This document shows, one piece after another, positions 24,401 to 35,923 of a DNA stretch of 64,000 nt (the first letter of the stretch is position 1; each line of letters starts with the position of its first letter). Under the pieces are notes generated by a model that saw only the letters and a program-made list of their open reading frames with translations, was not told the origin of the DNA and ran no database searches. The position numbers and the translations under genes are program-made. The DNA is from Nageia nagi (Eukaryota; Pinophyta), in contig JBITNC010000001.1 in NCBI GenBank assembly GCA_050084985.1, positions 85,994,001-86,058,000 on the forward strand. The letters run 5' to 3'.

Positions 24401-25026
24401 GACCCAACATACTTCAGGTAGTGTGTATGGTTGCACGGTTCTAAGCAAGTCCAAAGGAAACACATGTGACTACAATAAAATAGATTTTTTAGTACCTTAA
24501 AGGTACAATGGACTATGGCCTATGGTATCCCAAAGGAAAAGATTTCACACTCATTACTTTCTCAGATGCAGATGGGGTAGGATGTGTAGATGATAGGAAA
24601 AGCACTAGTGGCAGTGCATTTTACTTGGGTAATAATCTTGTCGATTGGCACAGTAAGAAATAAGAATCGGTATCATTATCCATCGCAAAAGTAGAGTACA
24701 TAGCAGTGACATCATGTTGTACATAGGTTATATGGATGAAACAAATGATGAAAGATCTAGGGATTCAGATCACTAAGCCTATTTCAATTATGTGTGATAA
24801 CACAAGTGCAATCAATATTTCTAAGAATCCAGTCATGCATTCAAGAACAAAACATATTGCCATTCGATATCATTTTTTGAAGGAAAAGGTTGCAGAAGGA
24901 GAGGTAAAGTTAGAATTTGTTTCCACATTAGAGCAAGTAGCAGATATATTTACTAAACCATTACCCAAAGAAGTTTTTGAGTACCTACAAAAGAAATTGG
25001 GAGTGGTGATATTGCCCAAGCATTGA
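21423..25026 (+). pseudogene. Element B gag 3' end and pol (protease, integrase, reverse transcriptase, RNase H)
   Basis: After C the gag frame resumes with two knuckles near 21530-21690: one with its first Cys changed to Tyr, the other a perfect CYNCHNYGHTARNC. Protease keeps WILDSGCSSHM (about 21920). A one-base loss in a GGGG run near 21995 shifts the frame. From there to TGA 25024-25026 a single frame holds pre-integrase (LLSVSQICD, WHKRLGH), integrase (HTDLCGPM, DRGGEF, PQQNGV), reverse transcriptase ([28 protein letters not shown] near 24080) and RNase H (DDRKSTSG, SRTKHI). Stops fall where family members have Gln, Trp or Arg. A 75-bp duplication lies in integrase. The order PR-INT-RT-RH is copia. 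Confidence 0.92.
22455..22604 (+). repeat. 75-bp exact tandem duplication in element B integrase
   Basis: The segment starting GACAAAGGAATACTATTCCA at 22455 is repeated at 22530. The 25-codon repeat stays in frame and doubles the segment with the first catalytic Asp (HTDLCGPM). Confidence 0.93.
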
Positions 25027-25049
25027 CTAGCTTTTGGGCGCACAATCTC

Positions 25050-25239
25050 AGGGGGAGTAATTTTGTATTTGTTTATATTTTTACTCTTGTATAATTATGT
25101 TCTTTTGTATACTAATTTACACCTAAGTATTATGTATATGGACTCAGGGGGAGTCCACGACACCCCTTTGTATTTGTTGTCAAAGGGGGAGAAGAGTAAC
25201 AAGTTTTTACATGTGTTGCCAATAATTCCAAAGGGGGAG
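25050..25239 (+). promoter_or_regulatory. Four polypurine tracts before element B 3' LTR
   Basis: AGGGGGAG occurs at 25050, 25146, 25184 and 25232. The last lies directly before the LTR start at 25242. Multiple tracts of this form are a known Sirevirus trait. Confidence 0.88.
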
Positions 25240-25241
25240 AT

Positions 25242-27218
25242 TATTGAGTATGGTGCAGCAGTGTTGTCATTATTGTCAACATGATGAGATCAGTGTGCAT
25301 AAGGTTCATATGGTTGCACGTGTCAAAGAAATAACATCAACAAGATCTACAAAGTTATCAAATGCAAAAACAATAAAGGGACCAAAAGTTGTCATGAGGT
25401 ACCAAAAGTTGTCAAGAGGGCCAAATTACAAATGGAAGGTGACAGACAGTGAGAGATGGTTTGGATCAATTGTTGGGTTGATAACAAACTTGTAAGAAGC
25501 ATTGAAACGGTCAAATTTTGTGTTGGTTTAGTTTTGGGTACTCTTATGGATTATGGTGCAGTCAAAAATTTGTGTAAAATTGGCTTCATACAATTTGAAT
25601 TGCAAGCAAATGGTGATGAATCAGAGGTTAAAATTTAAATAATATATATTAATATATACCAAGAATGTGTGTTACAAATTTCATAACAAGATGATAATCA
25701 AGGAAGAAATGGTACAAGCTGCAAAATGCCCCTCCGTAACTTTTTGACTGTTTGATCATAAATTTTAGAAATAGTAGGTTGGTTGTTTTGGGCTCTAAAA
25801 GTCTTCAAATTTAGAATTTCAAAGTTTGTAAACATATAACTTGATGAGATTAACAACTGTCTTTTTAACCATCTTGATTTGAGGCCTTGAACTATGAGAA
25901 CCTATAACTTGCACTAATCTAAGCATAACAAAATACCTATGAAATCTGTGTCAGAGGGCACTTTGCGAAAAGTGTTGTGTGCAAACTATGAGGAGTTAAA
26001 GCTTAAAATTTGGATAAAATGTAGCTGGTTATATGAAGAACACATGGTCCAAATTTCATATTAAACCATGTACTCAGTAAGAAGTTATAGCTCATTAAAA
26101 AAGCTGTTAGAGCTTTTTATTTTCTTAATTCTCCAATTTTGACCGACAATGGTTTTAAGTGACAAGCAAAAAGGAATAGTGTGTATGGTTTGAAAAAATA
26201 CTCTTTCCTTTTATTTTATATCTCAGTTATCACACTTCTATTTAAGGCTCAAGAGTTCTTTTATCATGTGACACTTAAAAAAAAAAAACAAGAGAGGAGA
26301 AGATAAAAAGACATATTCGAGCTTTGAAAGGTATTTCGGCATCTATGTGAAATTTGTCATACCATTTTGTGCCATATGGACATGGAACACGTGTTATGAG
26401 TGCATTTGAAGTATCATCTTCAACCAGTTTGAATAAATTTAGATTTTTTTGGGTTTGTGTTTTGGCAATGTAGTTTGTTATTGAGAGGTGTGTGAAGCAT
26501 GTATGAGTAACAGATATCTCAAAAATGAATGTTTTCTTGATAATTATATAAGTGTTGAAAGTTATAGATGTTTGTGAGAAATTATATCAGTTTTGATTCA
26601 GAATATGAGGAGTTTTCTTAGTGAAAAATAACAGTAGCCCTTTCAGTGATATGAGCAACAATTTCTTGATTCAATTTTGAGTGTTTTTCAGTAGATAGGA
26701 ATCCAAAGCAAATGTGTATGAATTAAAAGGGGTTTTAGATTACATATGAATTGAGAGCTATTGGCATGAGGATAAAAAAAATAGAATATGATTCAGATTG
26801 TATTTTGTGAGAAAAGTTTTGAGCTAGACCATTTTGGGTCTTGGGTAACTGGTTATCAATCTTTCATTCCATCTTATTGAATCTGTCAAGTGGGTGCTTG
26901 GCAAGTGGAGTTGGTGCTCCTTGTAGTGGGTGCTGTAAAGCTTAGGGGTTGGTGCTCCTTTCAATTGGTGCTAATAAATTATGTGTAAAGTTGGTGCTTT
27001 ACAATGGCTAGATTTGGATTGAAGTCTAAGCAGTCTTTTCTGGGGATGTAGCCACATTGGTAAACCTCGTTATATCTTGTGTTATGTGTTTGCTATCTTG
27101 GTGTGCTTGCTCTATTTGGTTTTATTTCTCTACTGCACTATTTAAAGTTTCTAGATTTAAAGTTTTAAAATTGAAACACTGATTCACCCCCCCTCTCAAT
27201 GTCACGCATAGTTCAACA
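25242..27218 (+). repeat. Element B 3' LTR
   Basis: It starts TATTGAG, the first G mutated to A relative to the left copy, and ends GTTCAACA. It is followed by the ATATG duplication. Confidence 0.93.
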
Positions 27219-27640
27219 ATATGTGTTTAGCATTAGTTTAGGTGCTATCTTTTGGGCTTATAAAAAGTACCCTACACTACACTATAGAAGTTGAATACTA
27301 TGCCATGTCTATTACATCCTAGGAAGCCATTTTGCTAAGGCATATTTTGAAAGAAATTAGGTATGAGCAAGGTGGCTCATCTTTGATCTCTTTAGATAAT
27401 TAGTCAACTATTTTTTTGGCTAAGAATCTTATGTTCTATCAAAGAATAAAACATATGGAAATCTATGCCCATTTTATCAAGGAGAAGGTTCTTGATGGCA
27501 TCATGCACTTGGAGTATTGTCCAATGACCTTAAACTTTATTTATTTGTTCACCAAGCCCCTCCTAAAAGCTCAATTCTGTAAGCTTAGGGATGTTATCAT
27601 CTTGGTGAATTTGTTCTCAAGGAGGAGTGAAGTTTGAATT
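27219..27640 (+). pseudogene. Element A pol, RNase H end (continuation after B)
   Basis: The frame broken at 10111 in KSTSTYV resumes here with the downstream RNase H sequence. A 73-codon piece at 27416-27637 carries the KNLMFYQRIKHMEIYAHFIK and TKPLLKAQF segments typical of the copia pol end. Several stops interrupt the earlier part. Confidence 0.85.
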
Positions 27641-28349
27641 CTTATGTTGAATTCATGTTTATGATGATAAATTCACTCTTAGGAGGATTTTGTGCTATAT
27701 AATATTGATTTTATTGTACATCTTCATGGTAAGTTTGCTCTGCATGAGGAATTTATTGTATAAATTTTTAAAGCAAAATATTGGCCAATCTAGCATTGTT
27801 TAATTATCCATATGTGAGAAAATTTTATGTGTATTTTGACACTATTTAGTTATTCATATGTGAGGAACTTGTATGTGCATGCTATATTTTGTAATGATAA
27901 TCAATACATTTTTTATATACAGTAGGTGAATATGATTTTTTGGTATGGCATCTTCATGATGATTTATAGTGCACCATTGATCAATTTATGATGGCATTTA
28001 TGTGATTCATCTATCCTTGATGATATGAATATGTTTCATTTGATCTTATTATTTAAGCTACTTATGACTTGTAGGTTCCTTTGAGATTACAGGTTACTTA
28101 CCTCAGGTATGTAGGCTCTTGGAGACTCTTCATGACTTCCAATTGGATGACTACTTCATGTATATTGAAATCAATTATGGTTAATGATTGTATTTAGCAA
28201 TGTAGTGAGTCTCAAACTAGATATTTCTTACTTCACAAAAATGTAAAAAATTCTCATCTTCATTGTATCTATTTGGAGAATAACTCTCTTACTTTCTCTC
28301 TTTTTTCTCTCTTTTATTTGCTCTATCCCAATATTGTATTAAGGGGAAG
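27641..28349 (+). other. Element A 3' non-coding region with polypurine tract
   Basis: No ORF is visible. It is similar in sequence to 60720-61140 of E and, reversed, to 61643-62340 of D. The polypurine tract AAGGGGAAG lies at 28341-28349. Confidence 0.8.
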
Positions 28350-28847
28350 TGTTGGAATGTATAATGCATTATTGTAAAGGTTTTGTAATAATCTTCTATG
28401 TAAGTTCACTAATACTTAAGGGTATCATTTGATACCTTAAGTATTTAAGTGAATATGATAATGTAACTTGTCCTACACTCCATGTCATGAGTATGTCCTT
28501 TGGGTAAAATAATGTGCATGTCATGCTTTTATATATTGGATAAAAAGGTGATCCAAAGAGAGATTTTGACCTATAAATAGAAAGGTACCTCTTTGTGATT
28601 ACATACCAATTATGAAGTAAAGTTATGCTATAGGATAGTGTTTAGGAGAAAATAGTATAAGGATTGTAAGAGTTCATATTGTGAATGAAGTGAGATCTAG
28701 TTAGTGGATGTACTTCTAGTTGGAGGAACCACTTACATCTTGTGTTATCTTTGTGAGATTGCTTTTTGTGTTAGTTAGATGTGAATTGAGAGCTTTCATA
28801 TGATCTTGGAAGTTTAGAATTGCTTATGTTATAGCTCAATTCTCTTA
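28350..28847 (+). repeat. Element A 3' LTR
   Basis: It starts TGTTGGAATG and ends CTCTTA, with TATAAATAG at 28572-28580. The flanking GCTTC is the target duplication. Confidence 0.9.
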
Positions 28848-29930
28848 GCTTCATGTGCATACATTCAAATAAGAAAAATAACATGTCTTTTCATTAAAAT
28901 CTATTCTAATATTTACACATAATACCATATTCATACATCTACATTAAGTATTCTTTCCTTTCAAACAATACCAAATGAATCCATAACATTAAAATTAAAA
29001 ATAAAAGGAAAGCACCTATGCTTGAGAGGGGAAAAGGCTTTTTCTTCTTCATAGACTCTTAAACCAAAGCTAATGAAAAATGAAAAGTGGTAATGAATTC
29101 TCCTAAGGTTCCTCCCTTATTTATAGTCAAGGAGGCTAATATATGTCCAAATAAACGTCTAATCATCCTTTTTATAATTTTTGTGGTAGGTATCACTTAA
29201 AGTTGTTGATAAGTGTGATGGCATAAAATAATTTAGATTTTTTTAAATTAAATTACAAATTAAGACCAATTATTTCCTATACCTAACACAAGGAAACAAA
29301 GTAAGTAGATTCATATCTCAATTATTTTTATAAACCATTAATACCTTGTAACATCTACAAAGTGACTTTAGTTTTTTCCAACTATCATTTTTTAAATTCT
29401 CTCCCCATTTTACCAACAACCATAAGTAAAAATTCAAATTCAAAATAATGGAATAATTCTTGCCCTTTCCAAATTAGTTTTGAAAATATATTACAAGGTT
29501 TTAACACTTGTTTTACCTATGATGATCCCTTTGTTCTACATAATAAAGTCATTATTGCATACACACACATCTATACATTCATTAATAAAATTGAAAAATT
29601 ATGCTTCATAATTATGCAATGCAACCATATGATTTACAATGATCATTAGATTTTATTAGCAAACCAATGCCAATCATTTCCTCAATATTACCATTTCATT
29701 CCCATCACCAATTCACCTTTGGTTCCTTGGGTCTTTGATCTCTCTTTTCATCTCGAAGTAACATGTTACTTGCATCATAAAACCTCAAAGCTAATATCAA
29801 ATTGATACAAATAATACATATCTCAACTTAAAATTCATCATCACATAGTAATATTTCAAAACATAGTTTCATTCACATCCTCGATAGTGCTCAAGGTCAA
29901 ATAGTGCCATTGGTTGGTCATTACACAAAA
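28848..29930. other. Unannotated AT-rich stretch
   Basis: I see no ORF, LTR partner or repeat here. It is the target side of the element A insertion, so it continues the sequence that ends at 6334. Confidence 0.4.
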
Positions 29931-30699
29931 TGCACTACCTGCTATATTGGTATGATTGGTTAGTAGTTATTTATATTGGTGTTAAAATAGTTGTTATAAT
30001 TTGAAATAGTAAATGGAATTTAATATTTAAAAGAATTAAACAAACTAAATACCTAGATTCAAGGGAAATAAAACCAATGGATTTAAAAATGGAGGAGCAA
30101 AACTAATATGGTCTAAAAAAGAAATCTACGAGAGATGTAAGTTGGTAAATGGAGGCAAACTTTGTTGAAGAGAATATTTGTTTGTTGAAAGCTTAATCTC
30201 ATAAAAAATGTAAATTCTTATTTTATAAAAGGTTACTTAGATAATAAAAAGGTGAAGTCCCCTTTGAGGGAAAAGGCTCCCAAAATGGGAGAACATGAAA
30301 AAATTCATTTGTAAAAAAGAAGAAGAGAAGTGGAAAAAATAATTACCATGGTACAAAGACAAAAAGAGAAAAAAGAGTGATTTCAAATATCTCAACCTAA
30401 GGTAAAAGACATGGAATTATGCTTCAAGGATTTCATTGGAAAGAGAGTCATATTTAACAAAGTGATTCAATAGAGAGCCTATAGTGATCATGTGTTTTGG
30501 CTAGAAAAAAGAGAAGCAAGATGGATCATGCAAAATGGACTCTATGATAATGGATCAACTTTTGCTATATGTAGACCACATCGGTCAAACTAGAGTAAAA
30601 TTATGTCAATATTTTTGTGTTATTGATTTTTATTTTTGCAAGCACTAAAATTAACAAGGTGTGAAGATTCAAAAGTGAATTTGTGAAAAGGGGTTTATG
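29931..30699. repeat. Direct repeat G, copy 1 (about 770 bp)
   Basis: It runs from TGCACTACC to AAAAGGGGTTTA and matches 32435-33135 plus 53672-53749. It may be an LTR of an old element, but I found no clear primer site, polypurine tract or target duplication. Confidence 0.75.
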
Positions 30700-32434
30700 G
30701 ATCAAGTAGTTATCAAATAAGTTGATGTTGGGAACTAATGGAGCCTATTTGAAAAGTGGAATGGATGATTTTGTTAATTCATGATTTTGAAGCATGAAAT
30801 TTTGAGATAAATTTTAGTTTTATCATCTGTAAATTTTCATTAGCAATTGAAAAATATTTCCAATATAATATTTATCTCAACATGAATTTTGGTGGGAAGA
30901 AGTGCATGTATTTTCGATAATTATGATGATTGAGGAAGTTTTGATGATTGAGGAAGCTATGTTGGAATGGAGAAACTCTTGCTTATTGATTTACTAATAA
31001 TGCAAAGTGACATACCTGAGATGCTAGATAGTGCAAACCAATCCAAGAAGTGGATCTCTATTTTTTTCTCATTATTTCGACCCTAAGGCTTTTATATAAC
31101 CAAAAGCCCCTAAAATGGGACAAGCGATCCGAAATGGATTTCATAAGGTGAAAAAAAATTCATCAAAAGTTATGTTTTGTTCTGATCTCTTCATATCAAA
31201 ATTTTCTCTACCAACTCGCTAACACCTTTAATTGTTCAAGAATATGATATCTAAAATGCAAGAAATTGAGTTTTGAAATTTTTTAATTAAATAATAATTA
31301 AAGATTACTATTTAATTATTTTATTTTATCTCCATTTACACACCAAAAGGTTTTAAAAAATATATAAATATATTTCAATGCCATATAAATAAAATGGGGG
31401 GCCTAGTATGAGGTGGCCATGTCAACATACGTGGTGATCAAATGAGTTGAGCGGTTAAGTAAAAAGGCCCATAGCTCGACCATCCACCAATGGAGAACTC
31501 GATGCCACTACAACCAATGTTAAAGAATTCATTTCATATTACCAATAGTCTTTAACATCTATCAAATCCTTGCTAAGATCACTAGCATGGAGTGGAGGAT
31601 CTGACCACCCATATGAGTTTGAGAGTAGTAGATGAAAATAAAGGTAATAAGAATAGATGTGGCAGCTAGTGTAATAAGCAATTCATTTAAAGAGAACACC
31701 ACTAAGTTAGTGCTATTGTGTTTAATGTTACTAATCTATGCTAATTTCAAATTTGAATGAACACATAAGCAAGTGTAATATAGCTTGCAAATGCATTTGC
31801 TACATTGTTGTGTTTACTTTGGAGAAGTGTTGTAATCCATGCTTTTGTAACCCACCATGTTAGGGTTTATGTTGGACATTAATGTCGATCCGAAAGGAGG
31901 GAGTCAAATTCATATGTAAAAACCATCAATTCTTAACTATACAACAACCTACCATATGTGGAGTCTTTGGTATTTTTAGATTCTGATGGAACCGCCAATG
32001 TTAACTTGTGAGAGTGGAGTTTGTGGAGCCTACATGTAGGAAATAAAGAAGGGATGCACTAGTGTAAAAGGAGACTACAAATAGAATTAAAATTAGAGCT
32101 AAAGGATTGAGCTTCCAAGTCTTGAAGCCTATCAATGTGATACCAACATTCACCATCCAACATCAAATCTACCAATATAGAGTCAAACTACCAATGGAGA
32201 CCTGCATGCAATGGAATAAAAAATAGTTAGTGCAAGATAATGTGGACTTCATGAAAAAGGAGGACTTTTTAACAAATCAAAACAATATGAAGACCATATT
32301 GGATAAAATACATGGTGCTCACATGAGGAATGGATGGTAGTTTGATGTCAATAGTATGTAAGAATGGAAGATTTTGATTAAATGGGGGTTGGATCCCAAA
32401 TATAGAATTTGTTGAACTAAATGGCCTATCAAAA
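30700..32434. other. Stretch between the two copies of repeat G
   Basis: About 1.7 kb without coding potential. If G copies are LTRs, this would be the inside of a small non-autonomous element. Nothing else is visible. Confidence 0.4.
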
Positions 32435-33137
32435 TGCACTGCCCATTATGTTGGTATGATAGGTTAGTAGTTATTTATATTGGTGTTAAAATAGTTGTTA
32501 GAATTTGAAATAGTAAATGAATTTACTATTTCAAAGAATTAAACAAACTAATACCTAAATTCAAGGGAAATAAAATCAATGGATTTAAAAATGGAGGAGC
32601 AAAATTAATATGGTTTAAAAAAGAGATTTATGGGAGATGTAAGTTGGAAAATGGAGGAAAAATTTATGAAAGAGAATATTTGTTTTTTGAAACCTTAATC
32701 TCCTAAAAATTGTAAACCCTTATTTTATAAAAGGGTACTTGGAGAATAAAAAGGTGAATTCCCCTTTGAGAGAAAAAGTTCTCAAAATGGGAGAACGTAA
32801 AAAAATCTATTTGTATAAAAAGAAGAAAAGAAGTGGAAAAAATAATTTCCATGGTGCAAAGGAAAAAAGAGACAAAAGAATGATTTCAAAGATGTTAACC
32901 CAAGGTAAAAGACATGGAATTATGCTTCAAGTCTTTTGTTGGAAAAAGAGTCATCTTCAACAAAGTGATTCAATGGAGAGCCTATAGTGATCATGTGTTT
33001 CAAATATAAAAAAGTGAAGCAAGATGGATCATGAAAAATGATATTACAAAATGGAATCTATGATAATGGATTGACTTTTGCTAGATGTAGACCACATCGA
33101 TCGAGCCAAGGTAAAATTGTGTTAATATTTTTATGAG
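32435..33137. repeat. Direct repeat G, copy 2, left part (split by F)
   Basis: It starts TGCACTGCCC and follows copy 1 up to the F insertion. The remainder continues at 53667-53751. The short Lys-rich ORF at 32739 is not preserved in copy 1. Confidence 0.75.
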
Positions 33138-33278
33138 TGTATATTGAATTGTGAACCTAAAACTCTATTTAGCTAGATTAATTATTCACCATAATAAATC
33201 AGAACACATTCAATATTACACATCAATAATAATGCAGATATTATATCTAAAAAGATTGAATGAAATTTAATACAATAA

Positions 33279-33448
33279 GGATCATTATCGATCTATATGG
33301 ATTGACAGCGATCGATGTGTGGATTGGCAATGATCTATGTATGAATCATCGATTGTCTCCACTATGATAGTGCACTTTTGTAATCTTTTGACTTTTGTCA
33401 TCGATCTAATAAATTATCGTCGATCGATGCCTAGATCGTTGATGATTT
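33279..33448. repeat. Palindrome cluster 1 in element F 3' LTR
   Basis: Units start at 33279 (GGATCATTATCGATCT), 33299, 33321 and 33343, spaced 20, 22 and 22 bp. Further diverged units start near 33392, 33411 and 33433. Confidence 0.8.
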
Positions 33449-33957
33449 CTGACACTATAGTGAACTTTTGCAAATTTTGAAATGTTTATCTTTTGTCCTA
33501 GTTATTTTCCTTTACGCTTACTTCTATGCTTCTTTTCCTGTATTGACCCTACACACAAAAAATGAACAAAACATCAAAGCATACCTGATATATCATATTC
33601 AAAACATAATTAAATACATCATATATATATAATATAATGTAAAAATAATAACAAAAGATAAAATAAGGAAACTCAAAACAATATAACCTCTAAACAATCT
33701 TAATTGGTAGAGCTTCTAGTTCGATCTTGGCAGAGCTTCACTTATGAAAATTGGGTCCCTTTGTTCATATACAGAGCTTATATTTATAGGCTCAAATATT
33801 TGTTATACATTATCTTACTGGCACAAAATTCAAGGTAACATCCTGTGCAAATTTTGAAGTGTTCTTATCCCAAATCCGCATACAAAATCCTAAATCATGC
33901 ATGCTGGGCTTGCTGGGCTATTCTAGGTTTAGACTTATCTATCTTTGAATTAATCAA

Positions 33958-34013
33958 GGATCATCAACGATCCTACAGGATCATCAACGATCGTACTAGA
34001 TCATTAACGATTT
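33958..34013. repeat. Palindrome cluster 2 in element F 3' LTR
   Basis: GGATCATCAACGATCC at 33958, a GGATCATCAACGATCG unit at 33978 and AGATCATTAACGATTT at 33998 are spaced exactly 20 bp. Confidence 0.9.
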
Positions 34014-34258
34014 TTCCACAATTTTTATAATAATATTAAAATGATCACCAAATGGTCATTTTTTAATGAAAAGGGGTCGTATGGCCACTTGTTTTGCATC
34101 TACTCACTGAGATCTATCTAATAATGGAGTTTTCAAGCTTGTTTGAGGCTTGTATAAAGATTTATGATTATTTTAATGTGATATATGTTAAAAAGATGCT
34201 TATTTTATTTATTTATATGTTATTAAACTAGATGTAGGGTTTATTTTGAGTGTCTACA

Positions 34259-34272
34259 TTTTGCCCCTTTTT
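34259..34272 (-). promoter_or_regulatory. Element F polypurine tract
   Basis: On the minus strand AAAAAGGGGCAAAA directly precedes the 3' LTR start TGTAGACA. This confirms minus orientation. Confidence 0.88.
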
Positions 34273-34806
34273 GAATTATCAACCGAAGATGAGGTTGATA
34301 GTTTCAAAAAATATAGAATGAGAAGCTTTGTTGTTTGATTATATGTTGCTACTTTTCTATGATATAATTTTTGACTCAATTTCTTAGATGAATCAAAATT
34401 TTGATTTATCAAATTATGATAAAATGTGTTTTCCTTTAACATTTGATATAGTTTTGAAAACAAGTTTGAATATACTTCAGAAGTGACTATTTTTGGTATG
34501 ACGATGTGTTGAGCTTGTGTGACAGTTGCATGACATTTCTATTATGTCATTTTGCATGTCTAAGCGTACCTGTACCATATAAGTTTTCTTTAGTATATGA
34601 GTTTTGATGGTGTTGTCCTTTATCCTGACAACGGGGTTTCAAGATAATCTCCTATAACAATGATACATCACATTTTATCTCCTTTGATATTTGTAAATGT
34701 TAATGATATTTTTAATAAATATCATCAAAATCCTTTTTTTTCATATAAAGCTTAAGATCTTTTAGTAGGATATAATTATAGCTTCTCTGAATCAAAACTT
34801 ATTATT

Positions 34807-34810
<4 letters not shown>

Positions 34811-34851
<41 letters not shown>

Positions 34852-34855
34852 TTCA
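34811..34855. repeat. TA dinucleotide microsatellite
   Basis: A nearly uninterrupted run of TA lies between the 3' LTR of F and its antisense gene. Confidence 0.9.
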
Positions 34856-35351
34856 TCATCTAGTGTTGTCATGAAGATATTCCTTGCCATGACTAAATAT
34901 GATCTTTTAACTTTTGCAATTGATACATTCTGCAAATGATATTGTAATACATCAAAACTACACTTGTGTCAATCTCCATACTATGTACTGTTTATGGTAG
35001 TTACATGACAAGACTCTAGTTTATCTTTGCATACCAAAGCAAGTATGTGATGGTGAGCTTATTTGATGTATACAATTTTGAGATAGTGATGTTTGTATAT
35101 CAAAACTTCACTTATTTTTATCTCCATACTATGTGCTATTTATGGCAGTTGCATGACAAGAATCTAGTTTGTCTATGCATGCCAAAGCGAGTATATGATA
35201 GGAAGCTTGTTTTGTATATACAAATCATCTTTCACTTTTCTCTACTTTTGACCTAGCAGAATGGGTTTCATGATGATCTTTTACATCATGTGTTTGTTTT
35301 GCCATCTGATCTCAGACTTAGTCTGATCTATTTTTGTATTTGACTTAGTCA

Positions 35352-35408
35352 GGGATCATTAACGATCTTATAGGATCGTTGACGATCGTAAAATGATCGT
35401 TGTCGATT
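35352..35408. repeat. Palindrome cluster 3 of element F, upstream of the antisense gene
   Basis: GGATCATTAACGATCT (35352), GGATCGTTGACGATCG (35372) and TGATCGTTGTCGATTC (35393) are spaced 20 and 21 bp. Confidence 0.9.
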
Positions 35409-35717
35409 CATATAGTAAAAATACTATTTTTATAATAGTATATTTTGATATAAATATCTTAGTTTCTTGTGTTTAGACTTATTTTGATGGCAATTTTAAT
35501 TATTTTACCTGAGTAAGTTTACTCAATACTAGTCCTTCATGTGTGGACGTGTTTGGCAGTCATGTGACATTGGAGCATTCTTCTAGGTGAAAAATAATGT
35601 AATTTATAATTTGTTCACTTTCATCGAAGTGAATGAAGCTTCTAATTTTGTCTATACACAAATAAATTTTAAGATATTTAAAAAATATACTTCATATTAT
35701 ATATTTTCAAATGAGAT

Positions 35718-35796
35718 AAATCATTGACAATCTGTGTGAAATCGTTGATGATCCGTGTGAAATCGTTGATGACTACATAACAATCATCGACGATCC
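35718..35796. repeat. Palindrome cluster 4 of element F, next to the antisense gene start
   Basis: Four units start at 35718, 35739, 35760 and 35781, each exactly 21 bp apart. The last is CAATCATCGACGATCC. The cluster ends about 130 bp before the ATG at 35924, just upstream of a TTTAAAAA stretch. Confidence 0.9.
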
Positions 35797-35923
35797 TTGA
35801 CACGAGGGTTTAAAAAGAAAATAGTTTTACTTTTGACTTTTTACTTTTCATTTGATATTTCAATTTTGTCTTTTCTTACTTGTCATTTTCCTTCATCTTT
35901 TTACCAACTTTTCAGCAAATTAG

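Larger units (their letters stand above)
10112..27218 (+). mobile_element. Element B: Sirevirus-like Ty1/copia retrotransposon inserted in A
   Basis: LTRs of about 1.98 kb (10112-12089 and 25242-27218) run from TGTTGA to TCAACA. The flanking duplication is an exact ATATG at 10107-10111 and 27219-27223. The primer site TGGTATCAGAGC matches initiator tRNA-Met. Gag with several zinc knuckles and a complete-order copia pol follow. Four polypurine tracts of the form AGGGGGAG precede the 3' LTR, a hallmark described for Sireviruses. I see no envelope-like ORF. The gag frame is split by C. Confidence 0.93.
6335..28847 (+). mobile_element. Element A: old Ty1/copia retrotransposon, host of nested elements B and C
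   Basis: Two 498-bp LTRs (6335-6832 and 28350-28847) flank an initiator-Met-type primer site, a decayed copia pol and a polypurine tract. The target duplication is GCTTT at 6330-6334 and GCTTC at 28848-28852, one C/T mismatch. The left LTR starts TA where the right one starts TG, and both end TA instead of CA. The element is split inside its RNase H region by B, and its own frame resumes at 27219. Removing the 17-kb insertion leaves an internal part that lacks recognisable gag, unlike the related E. Confidence 0.9.
33138..34258 (-). repeat. Element F 3' LTR (left copy)
   Basis: Plus-strand ends are TGTATATTG and GTGTCTACA. A minus-strand TATAAATA box lies near 33781-33789. It contains two palindrome clusters. 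Confidence 0.93.

Noticed and set aside
32739-32987. 82-codon Lys-rich ORF in repeat G copy 2
   Set aside because: The same place in copy 1 (about 30250-30490) is broken by stops and shifts, so it is not a gene.
34801-34860. Possible origin or matrix attachment site at the TA run
   Set aside because: A plain TA microsatellite within a retrotransposon explains it.
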